A DNA stretch of 64,000 nt from assembly GCF_014168815.1 (NCBI RefSeq), contig NZ_AP021972.1, positions 558,001 to 622,000 on the forward strand. Direction: 5' to 3'. A program made the translations under genes and the position numbers. The stretch's first letter is position 1, and each line of letters starts with the position of its first letter. Shown here in pieces: positions 7,792-16,165 of the stretch. The DNA is from Klebsiella sp. WP3-W18-ESBL-02. Lineage in GTDB: Bacteria > Pseudomonadota > Gammaproteobacteria > Enterobacterales > Enterobacteriaceae. The notes under the pieces are model-generated. The model saw nothing but the letters and a program-made list of their open reading frames with translations. It was not told the origin of the DNA and did not search any database.

Positions 7792-8859
7792 TTAGTTTGA
7801 CGCCGGGTATTCCTGGATAGTCACCTGCATCGTCAGCTTTTTATCGTCACGCATCACGACGACCGGGATAACGGACCCCGGGCGAATCTCTGCCACCTGG
7901 TCCATTGTCTCCAGCGCAGACACCGCCGGTTTACCGTTCACCGAGATAATCACGTCATTATTTTGAATGCCCGCCTGCGCCGCCGGGCCGTCTGGCGCAA
8001 TTTCATTAACCACAATGCCCTGAATCTGGTCGATACCGCCGCCCTGCGAACGCAGCGGCGCGATCTCTCGCCCGCTGATGCCGATAAAGCCACGAATAAC
8101 GCGTCCGTCGCGAATCAGCTTATCCATGATTTTAGTTGCCAGCTGGAACGGAATGGCAAAGCTCAGACCTTCTGGCGTTTCGCCGTCGTTGCTCTTATCG
8201 AAGGAGAGGGTGTTGATCCCCATCAGCTCGCCCAGCGAGTTCACCAGCGCGCCGCCGGAGTTACCGTGGTTGATTGAGGCATCGGTCTGTAAGAAGTTTT
8301 GTCGCCCGCTTGGGTTGAGGCCGATACGCCCGGTGGCGCTGATAATCCCCTGGGTAATGGTCTGACCCAGGTTATACGGGTTGCCGATCGCCAGCACGAC
8401 GTCGCCGATGTGCGGCGTACGCGCCGGGTTGATCGGAATGACCGGTAGGCCACCGGTGGCGTTGATTTTCAGCACCGCCAGGTCGGTCAGGCTATCAGAA
8501 CCAACCAGCAGGGCCTCAAATACGCGGCCGTCTTGTAAGGCGACGATGATCTGATCCGCATCGTTGATGACATGCTTGTTGGTAATAATGTAGCCACGTT
8601 CGTCCATAATGACGCCGGAGCCGAGCGTTTTGATCTCCAGCTGATTATTACTGCTGCTGTTCAGGCTACGGTTATAGACGTTCACCACCGCCGGCGCGGC
8701 ACGGCGCACCGCGGCATTGTAGCTGGCGGGCGTTTCATCCGTGCTGCTAAAGCGCGGAGCGGAAATAGGGTTCCATTGACGTAACGAGGGGACGGAGACA
8801 ATCAATATGCCGCCGACCAGTAAACCAATTGCAACCGAACGTAAGAGCTTTACAAGCAT
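7792..8859 (-). CDS. degS: Outer-membrane stress sensor serine endoprotease DegS
   Basis: DegS is the inner-membrane anchored periplasmic protease that starts the sigma-E response: unfolded porin C-termini bind its PDZ domain and it then cuts the anti-sigma factor RseA. The 355 residues equal the E. coli length. An N-terminal membrane anchor (about 6-25) replaces a cleavable signal. The catalytic triad is His96, Asp126 and Ser201 (NHGNSGGA), and a single PDZ domain follows from about residue 255. It lies downstream of degQ on the same strand, 187 bp away, and converges with mdh. All key residues are present. Confidence 0.97.
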   Translation of the reverse strand: MLVKLLRSVAIGLLVGGILIVSVPSLRQWNPISAPRFSSTDETPASYNAAVRRAAPAVVNVYNRSLNSSSNNQLEIKTLGSGVIMDERGYIITNKHVINDADQIIVALQDGRVFEALLVGSDSLTDLAVLKINATGGLPVIPINPARTPHIGDVVLAIGNPYNLGQTITQGIISATGRIGLNPSGRQNFLQTDASINHGNSGGALVNSLGELMGINTLSFDKSNDGETPEGLSFAIPFQLATKIMDKLIRDGRVIRGFIGISGREIAPLRSQGGGIDQIQGIVVNEIAPDGPAAQAGIQNNDVIISVNGKPAVSALETMDQVAEIRPGSVIPVVVMRDDKKLTMQVTIQEYPASN

Positions 8860-8919
8860 GATACAGGCATCGTTGATAAGGAAACTGGACGAAGCATACC
8901 ACGAGTTAAGCGGACATAC

Positions 8920-8949
8920 AGCGTATACGCTGCATCCGCCCCGTGAGCT
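8920..8949. repeat. Palindrome in the degQ-degS gap
   Basis: A perfect 14-bp palindrome, CAGCGTATACGCTG at 8929-8942, sits inside flanking complementary arms GCGGA (8920-8924) and TCCGC (8945-8949). It lies 60 bp upstream of degS in its leader. There is no T tract, so it is not a simple terminator. A second, weaker stem (GGCTC/GAGCC near 8960-8976) follows. Confidence 0.55.
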
Positions 8950-9046
8950 GGCTGTCGAAGGCTCATCCTTGAGCCTGGAGCGTCAAAAGGCGACAGCTTG
9001 CGCCAGTATTGGCTGACGCAGGGTAACGGATGACCGGCTCAGGTCA

Positions 9047-10423
9047 TTACCGCAGAAGCAGATAAATACTTTCGCCGCCGCGCATCACGTTCAGCGCGAT
9101 AACCGCTGGTTTGGCCTCCAGCACTTTACGCAGTTCAGCAATAGACTGCGTGGTCTGGCGGTTAATACCGATGATAACGTCGTCTTTATGCAGGCCAATC
9201 TGCGCGGCCGGGCTGCCTTTCTCAACGTTAGAGATAACCACCCCTTTGGTGCCATTTTTCGCCTGGCCGTCGCTCAGCGATGCCCCTTCCAGCGCCGGAA
9301 TAATCAGCTGCGCGCTGGCGGTTGCGGAGGTGCTTTTATCCAGCGTGACTTCGACTTCCAGCGGTTTACCGTCGCGTAACAGCCCCAGCTTCACTTTTGA
9401 ACCTGGCGCCGTTGTCGCAATGCGCGAGCGCAGCTCGGCGAAGCTGCTCAGCGGCTTGCCGTTGAGGCTGGTAATCACGTCGCCGGATTTAATGCCTGCT
9501 TTTGCGGAGCCAGAGCCTGGCAGCACTTCGCTCACGAAAGCGCCGCGCTGTACGTCGAGGTTAAACGCTTTGGCAATGTCGGCATTCATCTCCATGCCGC
9601 GAATGCCAAGCAGGCCACGCTTGATCTCGCCGAACTGGATCAACTGCTGGGCCAGGGTCTGTGCCATGTTGCTGGGGATGGCAAACCCGATGCCGATGCT
9701 GCCGCCGCCGGGCGCCAGAATGGCGGTGTTAATGCCGATCAGTTCGCCATTGAGATTGAGCAGCGCACCGCCGGAGTTACCGCGGTTAATGGCGGCGTCG
9801 GTCTGAATAAAGTTCTCGAGCCCTTCCAGATTCAGGCCGCTGCGGCCCAGCGCGGAGACAATGCCGGAGGTGACGGTCTGCCCCAGGCCGAACGGGTTGC
9901 CGACGGCGACGGCAAAGTCGCCTACGCGCAGTTTGTCGGAGTCGGCGATGGCGATTTGCGTCAGATGGCTGGCTTTTTGAATTTGCAGCAGCGCGATATC
10001 GCTTTGATCGTCACTGCCGATAAGCTTCGCTTCAAACTCGCGGCCATCGTTCAGCTGCACGCTGATTTTCTGTGCGTCGCTGATGACGTGGTTGTTGGTT
10101 AGCACGTAGCCTTTAATCGCATCAATGATCACGCCAGAGCCAAGCCCTTCAAACTGCTGGCCCGGCTCGTTGGTTGCATTGCCGCCGTCATCGCCAAAGA
10201 ATTTTTTCAGCTCATCCGGGACCTGCTGGTTCACCGGGGCCGTGCCTTCTACCTGTACGCTCACCACCGCAGGCAGCACTTTCTCCAGCATCGGCGCGAG
10301 GCTAGGCAGTGCGCCCTGGCCCGGAACCTGCGTCGGCAGTGACGCGAACACCGGCGACGGTGCGGCAACGGATAACCCCACGCTGAATGCCAATGCACTT
10401 AACAGTAACGTTGATTTATTCAT
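9047..10423 (-). CDS. degQ: Periplasmic serine endoprotease DegQ (HtrA family)
   Basis: DegQ is a soluble periplasmic protease and chaperone of the HtrA family that degrades misfolded envelope proteins in cage-like oligomers. The protein has 458 residues (455 in E. coli). A signal peptide occupies about residues 1-27. The trypsin-like domain carries His112, Asp142 and Ser217 (RGNSGGA), and two PDZ domains follow at about 265-350 and 380-455. It stands just upstream of degS, the usual pair. A 138-bp gap separates it from zapG on the same strand. Confidence 0.96.
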   Translation of the reverse strand: MNKSTLLLSALAFSVGLSVAAPSPVFASLPTQVPGQGALPSLAPMLEKVLPAVVSVQVEGTAPVNQQVPDELKKFFGDDGGNATNEPGQQFEGLGSGVIIDAIKGYVLTNNHVISDAQKISVQLNDGREFEAKLIGSDDQSDIALLQIQKASHLTQIAIADSDKLRVGDFAVAVGNPFGLGQTVTSGIVSALGRSGLNLEGLENFIQTDAAINRGNSGGALLNLNGELIGINTAILAPGGGSIGIGFAIPSNMAQTLAQQLIQFGEIKRGLLGIRGMEMNADIAKAFNLDVQRGAFVSEVLPGSGSAKAGIKSGDVITSLNGKPLSSFAELRSRIATTAPGSKVKLGLLRDGKPLEVEVTLDKSTSATASAQLIIPALEGASLSDGQAKNGTKGVVISNVEKGSPAAQIGLHKDDVIIGINRQTTQSIAELRKVLEAKPAVIALNVMRGGESIYLLLR

Positions 10424-10561
10424 TGATGCTGGCCCTCATGACCCTGGATGCAAGAATATGACTTCCCGAAAAGACTGATGTTATTGAAGTAAATATAGAC
10501 GGCGTGAGCAGAAGAGGACGGGCGCAGGTCATGCGCCCGTAAAATATTTGTGGAATGCAGA

Positions 10562-10960
10562 TTAATCGCGTTTGGCACCGCTGCGCAGCAGGCCGGATGC
10601 GCCCTCTGAATAGTCGCGCGGCATCTGCACCGGCGCCTGATCGTTACCGGCTTCGGATTCCGCGAGACGGTTGCGGAACGGGTTGGCTTCCGCTGACATG
10701 CCCGGCAGCAGGTTGCTGGAGCTTTTCGCCATGTGCTGGTAAATCTGGCGGTAATCATCGGCCATGTTATCCAGCAGCTCGGCGCTGCGGGCAAAATGGC
10801 TGACCAGCTCTTCGCGATACTCTTCCAGCTCGGCTTTGTTTTTTTCGAGCTCGTATTGCAGCGCCTGCTGCTGGCGTAGTTTGCGATTACCAAAACGCAT
10901 GGCCACGGCACCGATGATGATACCGACAACTAACCCAATTAGCGCGTATTCCCAGGTCAT
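10562..10960 (-). CDS. zapG: Z-ring associated protein ZapG / YhcB (DUF1043)
   Basis: YhcB, also named ZapG, is a single-pass inner-membrane protein tied to cell division and envelope synthesis in E. coli. The 132-residue form starting at 10960 matches E. coli MTWEYALIG; an ATG two codons earlier (10966) is possible, but GGGAG lies six bases from the chosen ATG. A membrane helix spans about residues 3-22, a coiled coil of Q, E and K residues about 27-60, and the conserved tail ends in SGLLRSGAKRD. It is divergent from zapE. Confidence 0.93.
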   Translation of the reverse strand: MTWEYALIGLVVGIIIGAVAMRFGNRKLRQQQALQYELEKNKAELEEYREELVSHFARSAELLDNMADDYRQIYQHMAKSSSNLLPGMSAEANPFRNRLAESEAGNDQAPVQMPRDYSEGASGLLRSGAKRD

Positions 10961-11157
10961 GAACATCTCCCGTTGTTTTGTTGTTCCGTAGGGTATTGGC
11001 TATAAGGCAACTCCGTGCCTGCGCCCGATAGTGCCACTATAACCGCTAATCCTGTAGAAGTGGAATCCTGACGCATCATCGCGTAGTGTAGAACGGACTT
11101 TTTTTAGTCAATCGTGAAGTAAGACATACCGGTTTTCAAAGGAATAACAATTAGATC

Positions 11158-12282
11158 ATGCAAAGCCAGTCCCCCACATCGCGCTATCTTCAGGCCCTTG
11201 AAGAGGGCAGTCATCAACCCGACGATGTCCAGCGTGAGGCGGTTAATCGCCTCGACACCATTTACCAGGAACTCCAGCACAAAATGCCCGCAGCGGCCCC
11301 CGGCGGCGGCCTGCGCGCGCGCTTTGGTAAGCTGTTGGGCAAAAAAGAACCCGATGCACCACAGGCCGTGCGTGGCCTTTATATGTGGGGCGGCGTGGGG
11401 CGCGGCAAAACCTGGCTGATGGACATGTTCTATCAAAGCTTGCCCGGCGAGCGGAAGCAGCGCCTGCACTTCCACCGCTTTATGCTGCGGGTGCATGAGG
11501 AGCTGTCGGCGTTGCAGGGGCACAGTGACCCGTTGGAAATTGTCGCCGAGCGCTTTAAAGCAGAAACCGACGTGCTCTGCTTCGACGAATTTTTTGTCTC
11601 GGATATCACCGACGCCATGCTGCTCGGCGGCCTGATGAAAGCGCTTTTTGCGCGCGGTATTACGCTGGTCGCAACGTCCAACATTCCGCCGGATGAGCTG
11701 TACCGTAATGGCCTCCAGCGCGCGCGCTTCCTGCCAGCGATTGAGGCGATCAAAACGCACTGCGATATCATGAACGTGGACGCTGGCATTGACTATCGTC
11801 TGCGCACGCTCACCCAGGCTCACCTGTGGCTGTCGCCGTTAAACGAGGCGACGCGCGCGCAGATGAATAAACTGTGGCTGGCGCTGGCAGGTACGCCGCA
11901 GCAGAACCACACGACGCTGGAAATTAACCACCGTCCGCTGCCGACGCTCGGCGTAGAGAACCAAACGCTGGCGGTCTCGTTTACCACGCTGTGCGTTGAT
12001 GCGCGCAGCCAGCACGACTACATTGCGCTCTCCCGCCTGTTCCACACCGTCATGCTGTACGACGTACCGGTGATGACGCCGCTGCTGGAGAGCGAGGCTC
12101 GGCGCTTTATCGCGCTGGTGGACGAGTTTTACGAGCGTCACGTCAAGCTGGTGGTCAGCGCTGAGGTTGAGCTGTACAACATCTACCAGGGCGAGCGGCT
12201 GAAATTTGAGTTCCAGCGCTGCCTGTCGCGTCTGCAGGAAATGCAGAGCGAAGAGTACCTGAAGCGCGCGCATATGCCCTGA
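11158..12282 (+). CDS. zapE: Cell division protein ZapE (AFG1-like ATPase)
   Basis: ZapE is a cytoplasmic AFG1/LACE1-like ATPase that acts on the Z ring late in division, notably under low oxygen or heat. The 374 residues compare with 375 in E. coli. The Walker A motif GGVGRGKT is at residues 78-85 and the Walker B region is VLCFDEFFVSD near 138-148; sensor-like ATSNIPPDELY follows near 165-175. The residues between 42 and 70 differ most from E. coli, a known variable linker. It is divergent from zapG across a 197-bp gap. Confidence 0.95.
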   Translation: MQSQSPTSRYLQALEEGSHQPDDVQREAVNRLDTIYQELQHKMPAAAPGGGLRARFGKLLGKKEPDAPQAVRGLYMWGGVGRGKTWLMDMFYQSLPGERKQRLHFHRFMLRVHEELSALQGHSDPLEIVAERFKAETDVLCFDEFFVSDITDAMLLGGLMKALFARGITLVATSNIPPDELYRNGLQRARFLPAIEAIKTHCDIMNVDAGIDYRLRTLTQAHLWLSPLNEATRAQMNKLWLALAGTPQQNHTTLEINHRPLPTLGVENQTLAVSFTTLCVDARSQHDYIALSRLFHTVMLYDVPVMTPLLESEARRFIALVDEFYERHVKLVVSAEVELYNIYQGERLKFEFQRCLSRLQEMQSEEYLKRAHMP

Positions 12283-12288
12283 ATGCCA

Positions 12289-12335
12289 CCCTCTCCCCGT
12301 GGGAGAGGGGCTGAGGATGTGGCCAGCGGGCCACA
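12289..12335. repeat. REP-like double hairpin after zapE
   Basis: Two adjacent stems: CCCTCTCCC (12289-12297) with GGGAGAGGG (12301-12309), and TGTGGCC (12318-12324) with GGCCACA (12329-12335). Neither is followed by a T tract. The CCCTCTCCC palindrome resembles a dispersed intergenic repeat seen in Enterobacter and relatives; genome-wide recurrence was not tested here. Confidence 0.5.
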
Positions 12336-12375
12336 CCGCTCCAAACCTTGAAAAACCCGCAGCAAATCACATAAA

Positions 12376-12408
12376 GGGGTCGATCTTTGACCCCGACTTC
12401 TCTATAAT
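12376..12408 (+). promoter_or_regulatory. rplM-rpsI promoter region
   Basis: TATAAT at 12403-12408 is a consensus -10, about 165 bp before rplM. Its -35 is poor (around 12380-12385, TCGATC at 17-bp spacing). A stem GGGGTC/GACCCC (12377-12394) overlaps the spacer. The long leader to 12572 may carry the translational control that L13 is known to exert. Confidence 0.6.
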
Positions 12409-12572
12409 CTTGCGACCCCACGTTACAAGAGAGTTTTTTTCCCGAAACTTTCTCTGCGCCGGCATAGGCTATTCGAAGGGGTAGGTTTGCTGGACAATGT
12501 CGTGTGAACCTCAACTGACTAAACGTTTGGGTGTTCACCAACGTGTAACTTATTTATTTGGGTAAGCTTTTA

Positions 12573-13001
12573 ATGAAAACTTTTACAGCTAAACCAGAAA
12601 CCGTAAAACGCGACTGGTATGTTGTTGACGCGACCGGTAAAACTCTGGGCCGTCTGGCTACTGAACTGGCTCTGCGCCTGCGCGGTAAGCATAAAGCGGA
12701 ATACACTCCGCACGTAGATACCGGTGATTACATCATCGTTCTGAACGCTGACAAAGTTGCTGTAACCGGCAACAAGCGTACTGACAAAGTGTACTATCAT
12801 CACACCGGCCACATCGGTGGTATCAAACAAGCGACCTTTGAAGAGATGATTGCTCGCCGTCCTGAGCGTGTGATTGAAATCGCGGTTAAAGGCATGCTGC
12901 CAAAAGGCCCGCTGGGTCGTGCTATGTTCCGTAAACTGAAAGTTTACGCTGGCAACGAGCACAACCACGCGGCACAGCAACCGCAAGTTCTTGACATCTA
13001 A
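12573..13001 (+). CDS. rplM: 50S ribosomal protein L13
   Basis: L13 is an early-assembly 23S rRNA binding protein of the large subunit. Starting at ATG 12573 gives 142 residues, the E. coli length, with the expected start MKTFTAKPETVKRDW and end QPQVLDI. An in-frame TTG 15 bp upstream is open but unlikely. It is followed after 15 bp by rpsI, the usual L13-S9 operon. Codon use is strongly biased to optimal codons, as for other highly expressed genes. Confidence 0.98.
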   Translation: MKTFTAKPETVKRDWYVVDATGKTLGRLATELALRLRGKHKAEYTPHVDTGDYIIVLNADKVAVTGNKRTDKVYYHHTGHIGGIKQATFEEMIARRPERVIEIAVKGMLPKGPLGRAMFRKLKVYAGNEHNHAAQQPQVLDI

Positions 13002-13016
13002 TCGGGATTATAGGCA

Positions 13017-13409
13017 ATGGCTGAAAATCAATACTACGGCACTGGTCGCCGCAAAAGTTCCGCAGCTCGCGTGTTCATCAAACCGGGCAACGGCAAAATC
13101 GTTATCAACCAACGTTCTCTGGAACAGTACTTCGGTCGTGAAACTGCCCGCATGGTAGTTCGTCAGCCGCTGGAACTGGTCGACATGGTTGAGAAACTGG
13201 ATCTGTACATCACCGTTAAAGGTGGTGGTATCTCTGGTCAGGCTGGTGCGATCCGTCACGGTATCACCCGCGCTCTGATGGAGTACGACGAGTCCCTGCG
13301 TGGCGAACTGCGTAAAGCTGGCTTCGTTACTCGTGATGCTCGTCAGGTTGAACGTAAGAAAGTCGGCCTGCGTAAAGCACGTCGTCGTCCGCAGTTCTCC
13401 AAACGTTAA
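13017..13409 (+). CDS. rpsI: 30S ribosomal protein S9
   Basis: S9 sits in the head of the small subunit, and its C-terminal tail reaches toward P-site tRNA. The 130 residues match E. coli throughout, ending in the basic tail RRRPQFSKR. It is the second gene of the rplM-rpsI operon. A strong terminator follows within about 35 bp. Confidence 0.98.
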
Positions 13410-13441
13410 TTGGTTTCTGCTTCGGCAGACAATCATTGGCG

Positions 13442-13467
13442 AAAAACCCGCTTCGGCGGGTTTTTTT
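13442..13467 (+). terminator. rplM-rpsI terminator
   Basis: CCCGC (13447-13451), a TTCG tetraloop and GCGGG (13456-13460) are flanked by AAAAA and TTTTTTT, giving a long A/U-extended stem. This is a textbook intrinsic terminator. Confidence 0.95.
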
Positions 13468-13704
13468 ATGCCCGTAAAGCCGGGCTGCCGGGCTCTTTTT
13501 CCGCTTTTCCGGAATCCCCTCACCACAAGTCGTTCAAAATCTGGTAGACTATCTTCCAATTTTCTGCCCAAATGCGCGCGATTGTTCATTTTTTGTTTAG
13601 AACGTGAACGAGAATGTCGCCAGCGTGCAGATGAGGCTTATCGTCTGGCTGGCCGCCGTTGTGGCTGGCAGCAGTACAAATTCTGATTATACCTGGAGGT
13701 TTTC

Positions 13705-14343
13705 ATGGCTGTCGCTGCCAACAAACGTTCGGTAATGACGCTGTTTTCTGGTCCTACTGACATCTATAGCCATCAGGTCCGCATCGTGCTGGCTGAGAAA
13801 GGTGTCAGCTTTGAGATAGAGCACGTGGAAAAGGACAATCCACCGCAGGATCTGATTGACCTCAACCCGAATCAAAGCGTTCCGACACTCGTAGATCGTG
13901 AGCTAACGCTGTGGGAATCACGCATCATTATGGAATATCTTGATGAGCGTTTCCCGCACCCGCCGCTGATGCCGGTTTACCCGGTTGCACGTGGCGAAAG
14001 CCGCCTGTATATGCACCGTATTGAGAAAGACTGGTACTCACTGATGAACGTCGTGATGACCGGTTCCGCCGCGCAGGCAGACGCCGCGCGTAAACAACTG
14101 CGTGAAGAGCTGCTGGCGATTGCGCCGGTCTTCACTCAGAAGCCGTTCTTCCTGAGCGACGAATTCAGCATCGTTGATTGCTACCTGGCTCCGCTGCTGT
14201 GGCGTCTGCCGGTAATGGGTATCGAGCTGAGCGGCGCGGGTGCGAAAGAGCTGAAAGGCTATATGACCCGTGTCTTCGAACGTGACTCTTTCCTCGCCTC
14301 CTTAACGGAAGCCGAGCGCGAAATGCGCCTTGGCCGGGGTTAA
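13705..14343 (+). CDS. sspA: Stringent starvation protein A
   Basis: SspA has a glutathione transferase fold without known transferase activity and binds RNA polymerase with sigma-70, altering transcription in stationary phase and acid stress. The 212 residues equal E. coli. The N-terminal thioredoxin-like half (about 8-85) includes PTDIYSHQVRIVLAEKG, and the rest is the all-helical domain; the PHPP loop (residues 84-87) important for its activity is present. An AGGAGG-like site (CTGGAGG) precedes the ATG. It forms an operon with sspB, 4 bp away. Confidence 0.97.
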   Translation: MAVAANKRSVMTLFSGPTDIYSHQVRIVLAEKGVSFEIEHVEKDNPPQDLIDLNPNQSVPTLVDRELTLWESRIIMEYLDERFPHPPLMPVYPVARGESRLYMHRIEKDWYSLMNVVMTGSAAQADAARKQLREELLAIAPVFTQKPFFLSDEFSIVDCYLAPLLWRLPVMGIELSGAGAKELKGYMTRVFERDSFLASLTEAEREMRLGRG

Positions 14344-14347
14344 TTGA

Positions 14348-14848
14348 ATGGAAGTATCACAGCTTTCTCCGCGTCGTCCGTACCTGCTGCGCGCGTTCTA
14401 TGAGTGGCTGCTGGATAACCAGCTGACGCCGCACCTGGTGGTAGATGTTATGCTGCCGGGCGTGAACGTGCCGATGGAGTACGCGCGTGACGGGCAGATC
14501 GTGTTGAACATCGCGCCGCGCGCGGTGGGCAACCTTGAGCTGGCCAATGATGAAGTGCGCTTTAACGCGCGCTTCGGCGGCGTGCCGCGTCAGGTTTCCG
14601 TCCCGCTGGCGGCCGTGCTGGCTATCTATGCTCGCGAAAACGGTGCTGGAACCATGTTTGAACCCGAAGCAGCTTACGATGAAGATGCCGAAAGCTTCAA
14701 CGATGATGAGAACGTGGACAACGCTGGAAGCGAAACGGTGATGTCGGTCATTGACGGCAACAAACCGGATAGCGATGACGGCGACGAGCCGGACGACACG
14801 CCACCGCCGCCTCGCGGCGGGCGACCGGCGCTGCGCGTTGTGAAATAA
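14348..14848 (+). CDS. sspB: ClpXP protease specificity-enhancing factor SspB
   Basis: SspB is the adaptor that brings ssrA-tagged proteins and processed RseA to ClpXP. The protein has 166 residues (165 in E. coli). The folded substrate-binding domain spans about residues 5-110; an acidic, flexible linker rich in D, E and N follows; and the last residues, GGRPALRVVK, form the ClpX-binding tail. All three parts are intact. It is the second gene of the sspAB operon and ends at a terminator. Confidence 0.97.
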   Translation: MEVSQLSPRRPYLLRAFYEWLLDNQLTPHLVVDVMLPGVNVPMEYARDGQIVLNIAPRAVGNLELANDEVRFNARFGGVPRQVSVPLAAVLAIYARENGAGTMFEPEAAYDEDAESFNDDENVDNAGSETVMSVIDGNKPDSDDGDEPDDTPPPPRGGRPALRVVK

Positions 14849-14850
14849 AA

Positions 14851-14875
14851 AACAGGCCCTTTGGGGCCTGTTTTG
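14851..14875 (+). terminator. sspAB terminator
   Basis: ACAGGCC (14852-14858) pairs with GGCCTGT (14865-14871), followed by TTTT. It stands 6 bp from the end of the convergent yhcG-like gene and may act for both strands, since AAAAA lies on its left. Confidence 0.9.
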
Positions 14876-14880
14876 TTATG

Positions 14881-15966
14881 TCAGTTTGATAATAAGTTAC
14901 CCTGCGCGGCCAATGCCTTTTGTGAGCGAATCAGCTCATCTGCCAGCCGCTTTTCATCAGGCAACTGTACTCTGTATTCGCTTGCCATCACGGTATTGGG
15001 TAGACCGTTCAGTGAGTAGTGCGCTTCCCCAGCCCCTTTCTCCGCACACAGAATGAGCCCCACGGGCGGATTTTCTCCCGGCATAGTCCAGTGCTCTTTG
15101 GCATAGTTCAGGTACATATTCATTTGTCCCGCATCGGCATAGCTGAATTTGCCTACTTTCAGGTCGATAACCAACAGACAGCGTAATTTCCGGTGGAAAA
15201 ATAGCAGGTCGATGCGAAACCAGCTGTCGTCAATCCGCAAGCGACGCTGACGGCCTACAAATGCAAAGTCATCACCGAGTTCCAGCATAAAGTCCATCAG
15301 GTGGTTGAGTAGGGCCTCTTCAAGATCGGACTCTGAATACTCGTCTTTCAGGTCCAGAAATTCCAGAATGAACGGGTCGCGTATTGCCTGCTCTGGCGTA
15401 ACCTCGGCGGCGGCGGGCGCAGCCTGTTGTAGCATGGCCGTTTTATCGCGAGACAGCAGCGTCCGCTCGTAAAATTGTGTAGCGATTTGCCTATCGAGCT
15501 GCCGTACTGACCATCCGCAGCGGAGCGTCTCTTTCTCGTAAAAGCTGCGCGCATCGGGACTTTTTACCGACAGAAGGCGGACGTATGCAGACCAGGGAAG
15601 CGGGAAAAACTTGGCCAGTTGTATGAGATATTTAGATTCTGCAGACACCGTCTGCGGAATTTCAATATGTTGAAAATAAATGTAAAAAGTGCGTATTTGC
15701 CACAGGATTCTTGTAGAAAAACCGCGTTTATACCTTTGGCTTAAATCCTGCGATAAACGATCAATGAGCTGTTCACCATAAGCCGCTCTGGTTTCACCAC
15801 CTTGCTCAAATTCGACAATGCGTCGGCCAATTTCCCAGTATGTCGCGGTCATGAGTGCGTTAACGCTGCGAACTATTTCAGTTCGTGCGCAATCGACCAG
15901 ATGGATAATACCGTCATGGATCTGCTGATAATCATCTGCGTTTTGAGGTGCCGCCGGCGTGTTCAT
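14881..15966 (-). CDS. yhcG: YhcG-like PDDEXK nuclease domain protein (DUF1016)
   Basis: This 361-residue protein has the two-part layout of the YhcG family: a helical DUF1016 N-terminal domain (about 15-175, with ATYWEIGRRIVEFEQGG and the GF.TRILWQIRTFY segment) and a C-terminal restriction-endonuclease-like domain. The nuclease core shows Asp253 in RIDLLFF, Asp268-x-Lys270 in VIDLKVGKF and Gln281, a complete D-(D/E)xK pattern, so activity is plausible. The DNA target and physiological role are unknown; family members occur near mobile or defence genes, but no partner is seen here. It is a single gene between sspB and gltD. In E. coli K-12 yhcG lies in the same interval beside the nan genes, which are absent here. 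A good ribosome binding site (AGGGA) precedes the ATG. Confidence 0.82.
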   Translation of the reverse strand: MNTPAAPQNADDYQQIHDGIIHLVDCARTEIVRSVNALMTATYWEIGRRIVEFEQGGETRAAYGEQLIDRLSQDLSQRYKRGFSTRILWQIRTFYIYFQHIEIPQTVSAESKYLIQLAKFFPLPWSAYVRLLSVKSPDARSFYEKETLRCGWSVRQLDRQIATQFYERTLLSRDKTAMLQQAAPAAAEVTPEQAIRDPFILEFLDLKDEYSESDLEEALLNHLMDFMLELGDDFAFVGRQRRLRIDDSWFRIDLLFFHRKLRCLLVIDLKVGKFSYADAGQMNMYLNYAKEHWTMPGENPPVGLILCAEKGAGEAHYSLNGLPNTVMASEYRVQLPDEKRLADELIRSQKALAAQGNLLSN

Positions 15967-16116
15967 ATTTCATCCCTGTAGTGATAGTCGCAATGTGAAA
16001 TTTTGCCGCTATCAATACGCCCGGGCGCTGAAGTGATCAATCCGCGTTCTACTAATTACAAAGACTTGCAGTCTGAATTGCGAGTAGCTTTCAAAGAATG
16101 GCGGGGATATACGAAG
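15967..16116. promoter_or_regulatory. Upstream region of the yhcG-like gene
   Basis: This short gene-free stretch must hold the minus-strand promoter of the nuclease gene. I see no strong -10/-35 pair, repeat or ORF. The gltD terminator bounds it on the right. Confidence 0.3.
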
Positions 16117-16149
16117 AAAAAAGCCCCTGTCCGCAAATGTGGACAGGGG
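16117..16149 (-). terminator. gltBD terminator
   Basis: CCCCTGTCC at 16124-16132 pairs with GGACAGGGG at 16141-16149, and AAAAAA at 16117-16122 supplies the U tract for minus-strand transcripts. It lies 16 bp after the gltD stop. Confidence 0.93.
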
Positions 16150-16165
16150 CCAGAGAAGAGCCTTC

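Noticed and set aside
12387..12408. TTGACC followed by TATAAT as an rplM promoter
   Set aside because: The spacer is only 10 bp, too short for sigma-70. The -10 is kept, but the -35 must lie further upstream or be weak.
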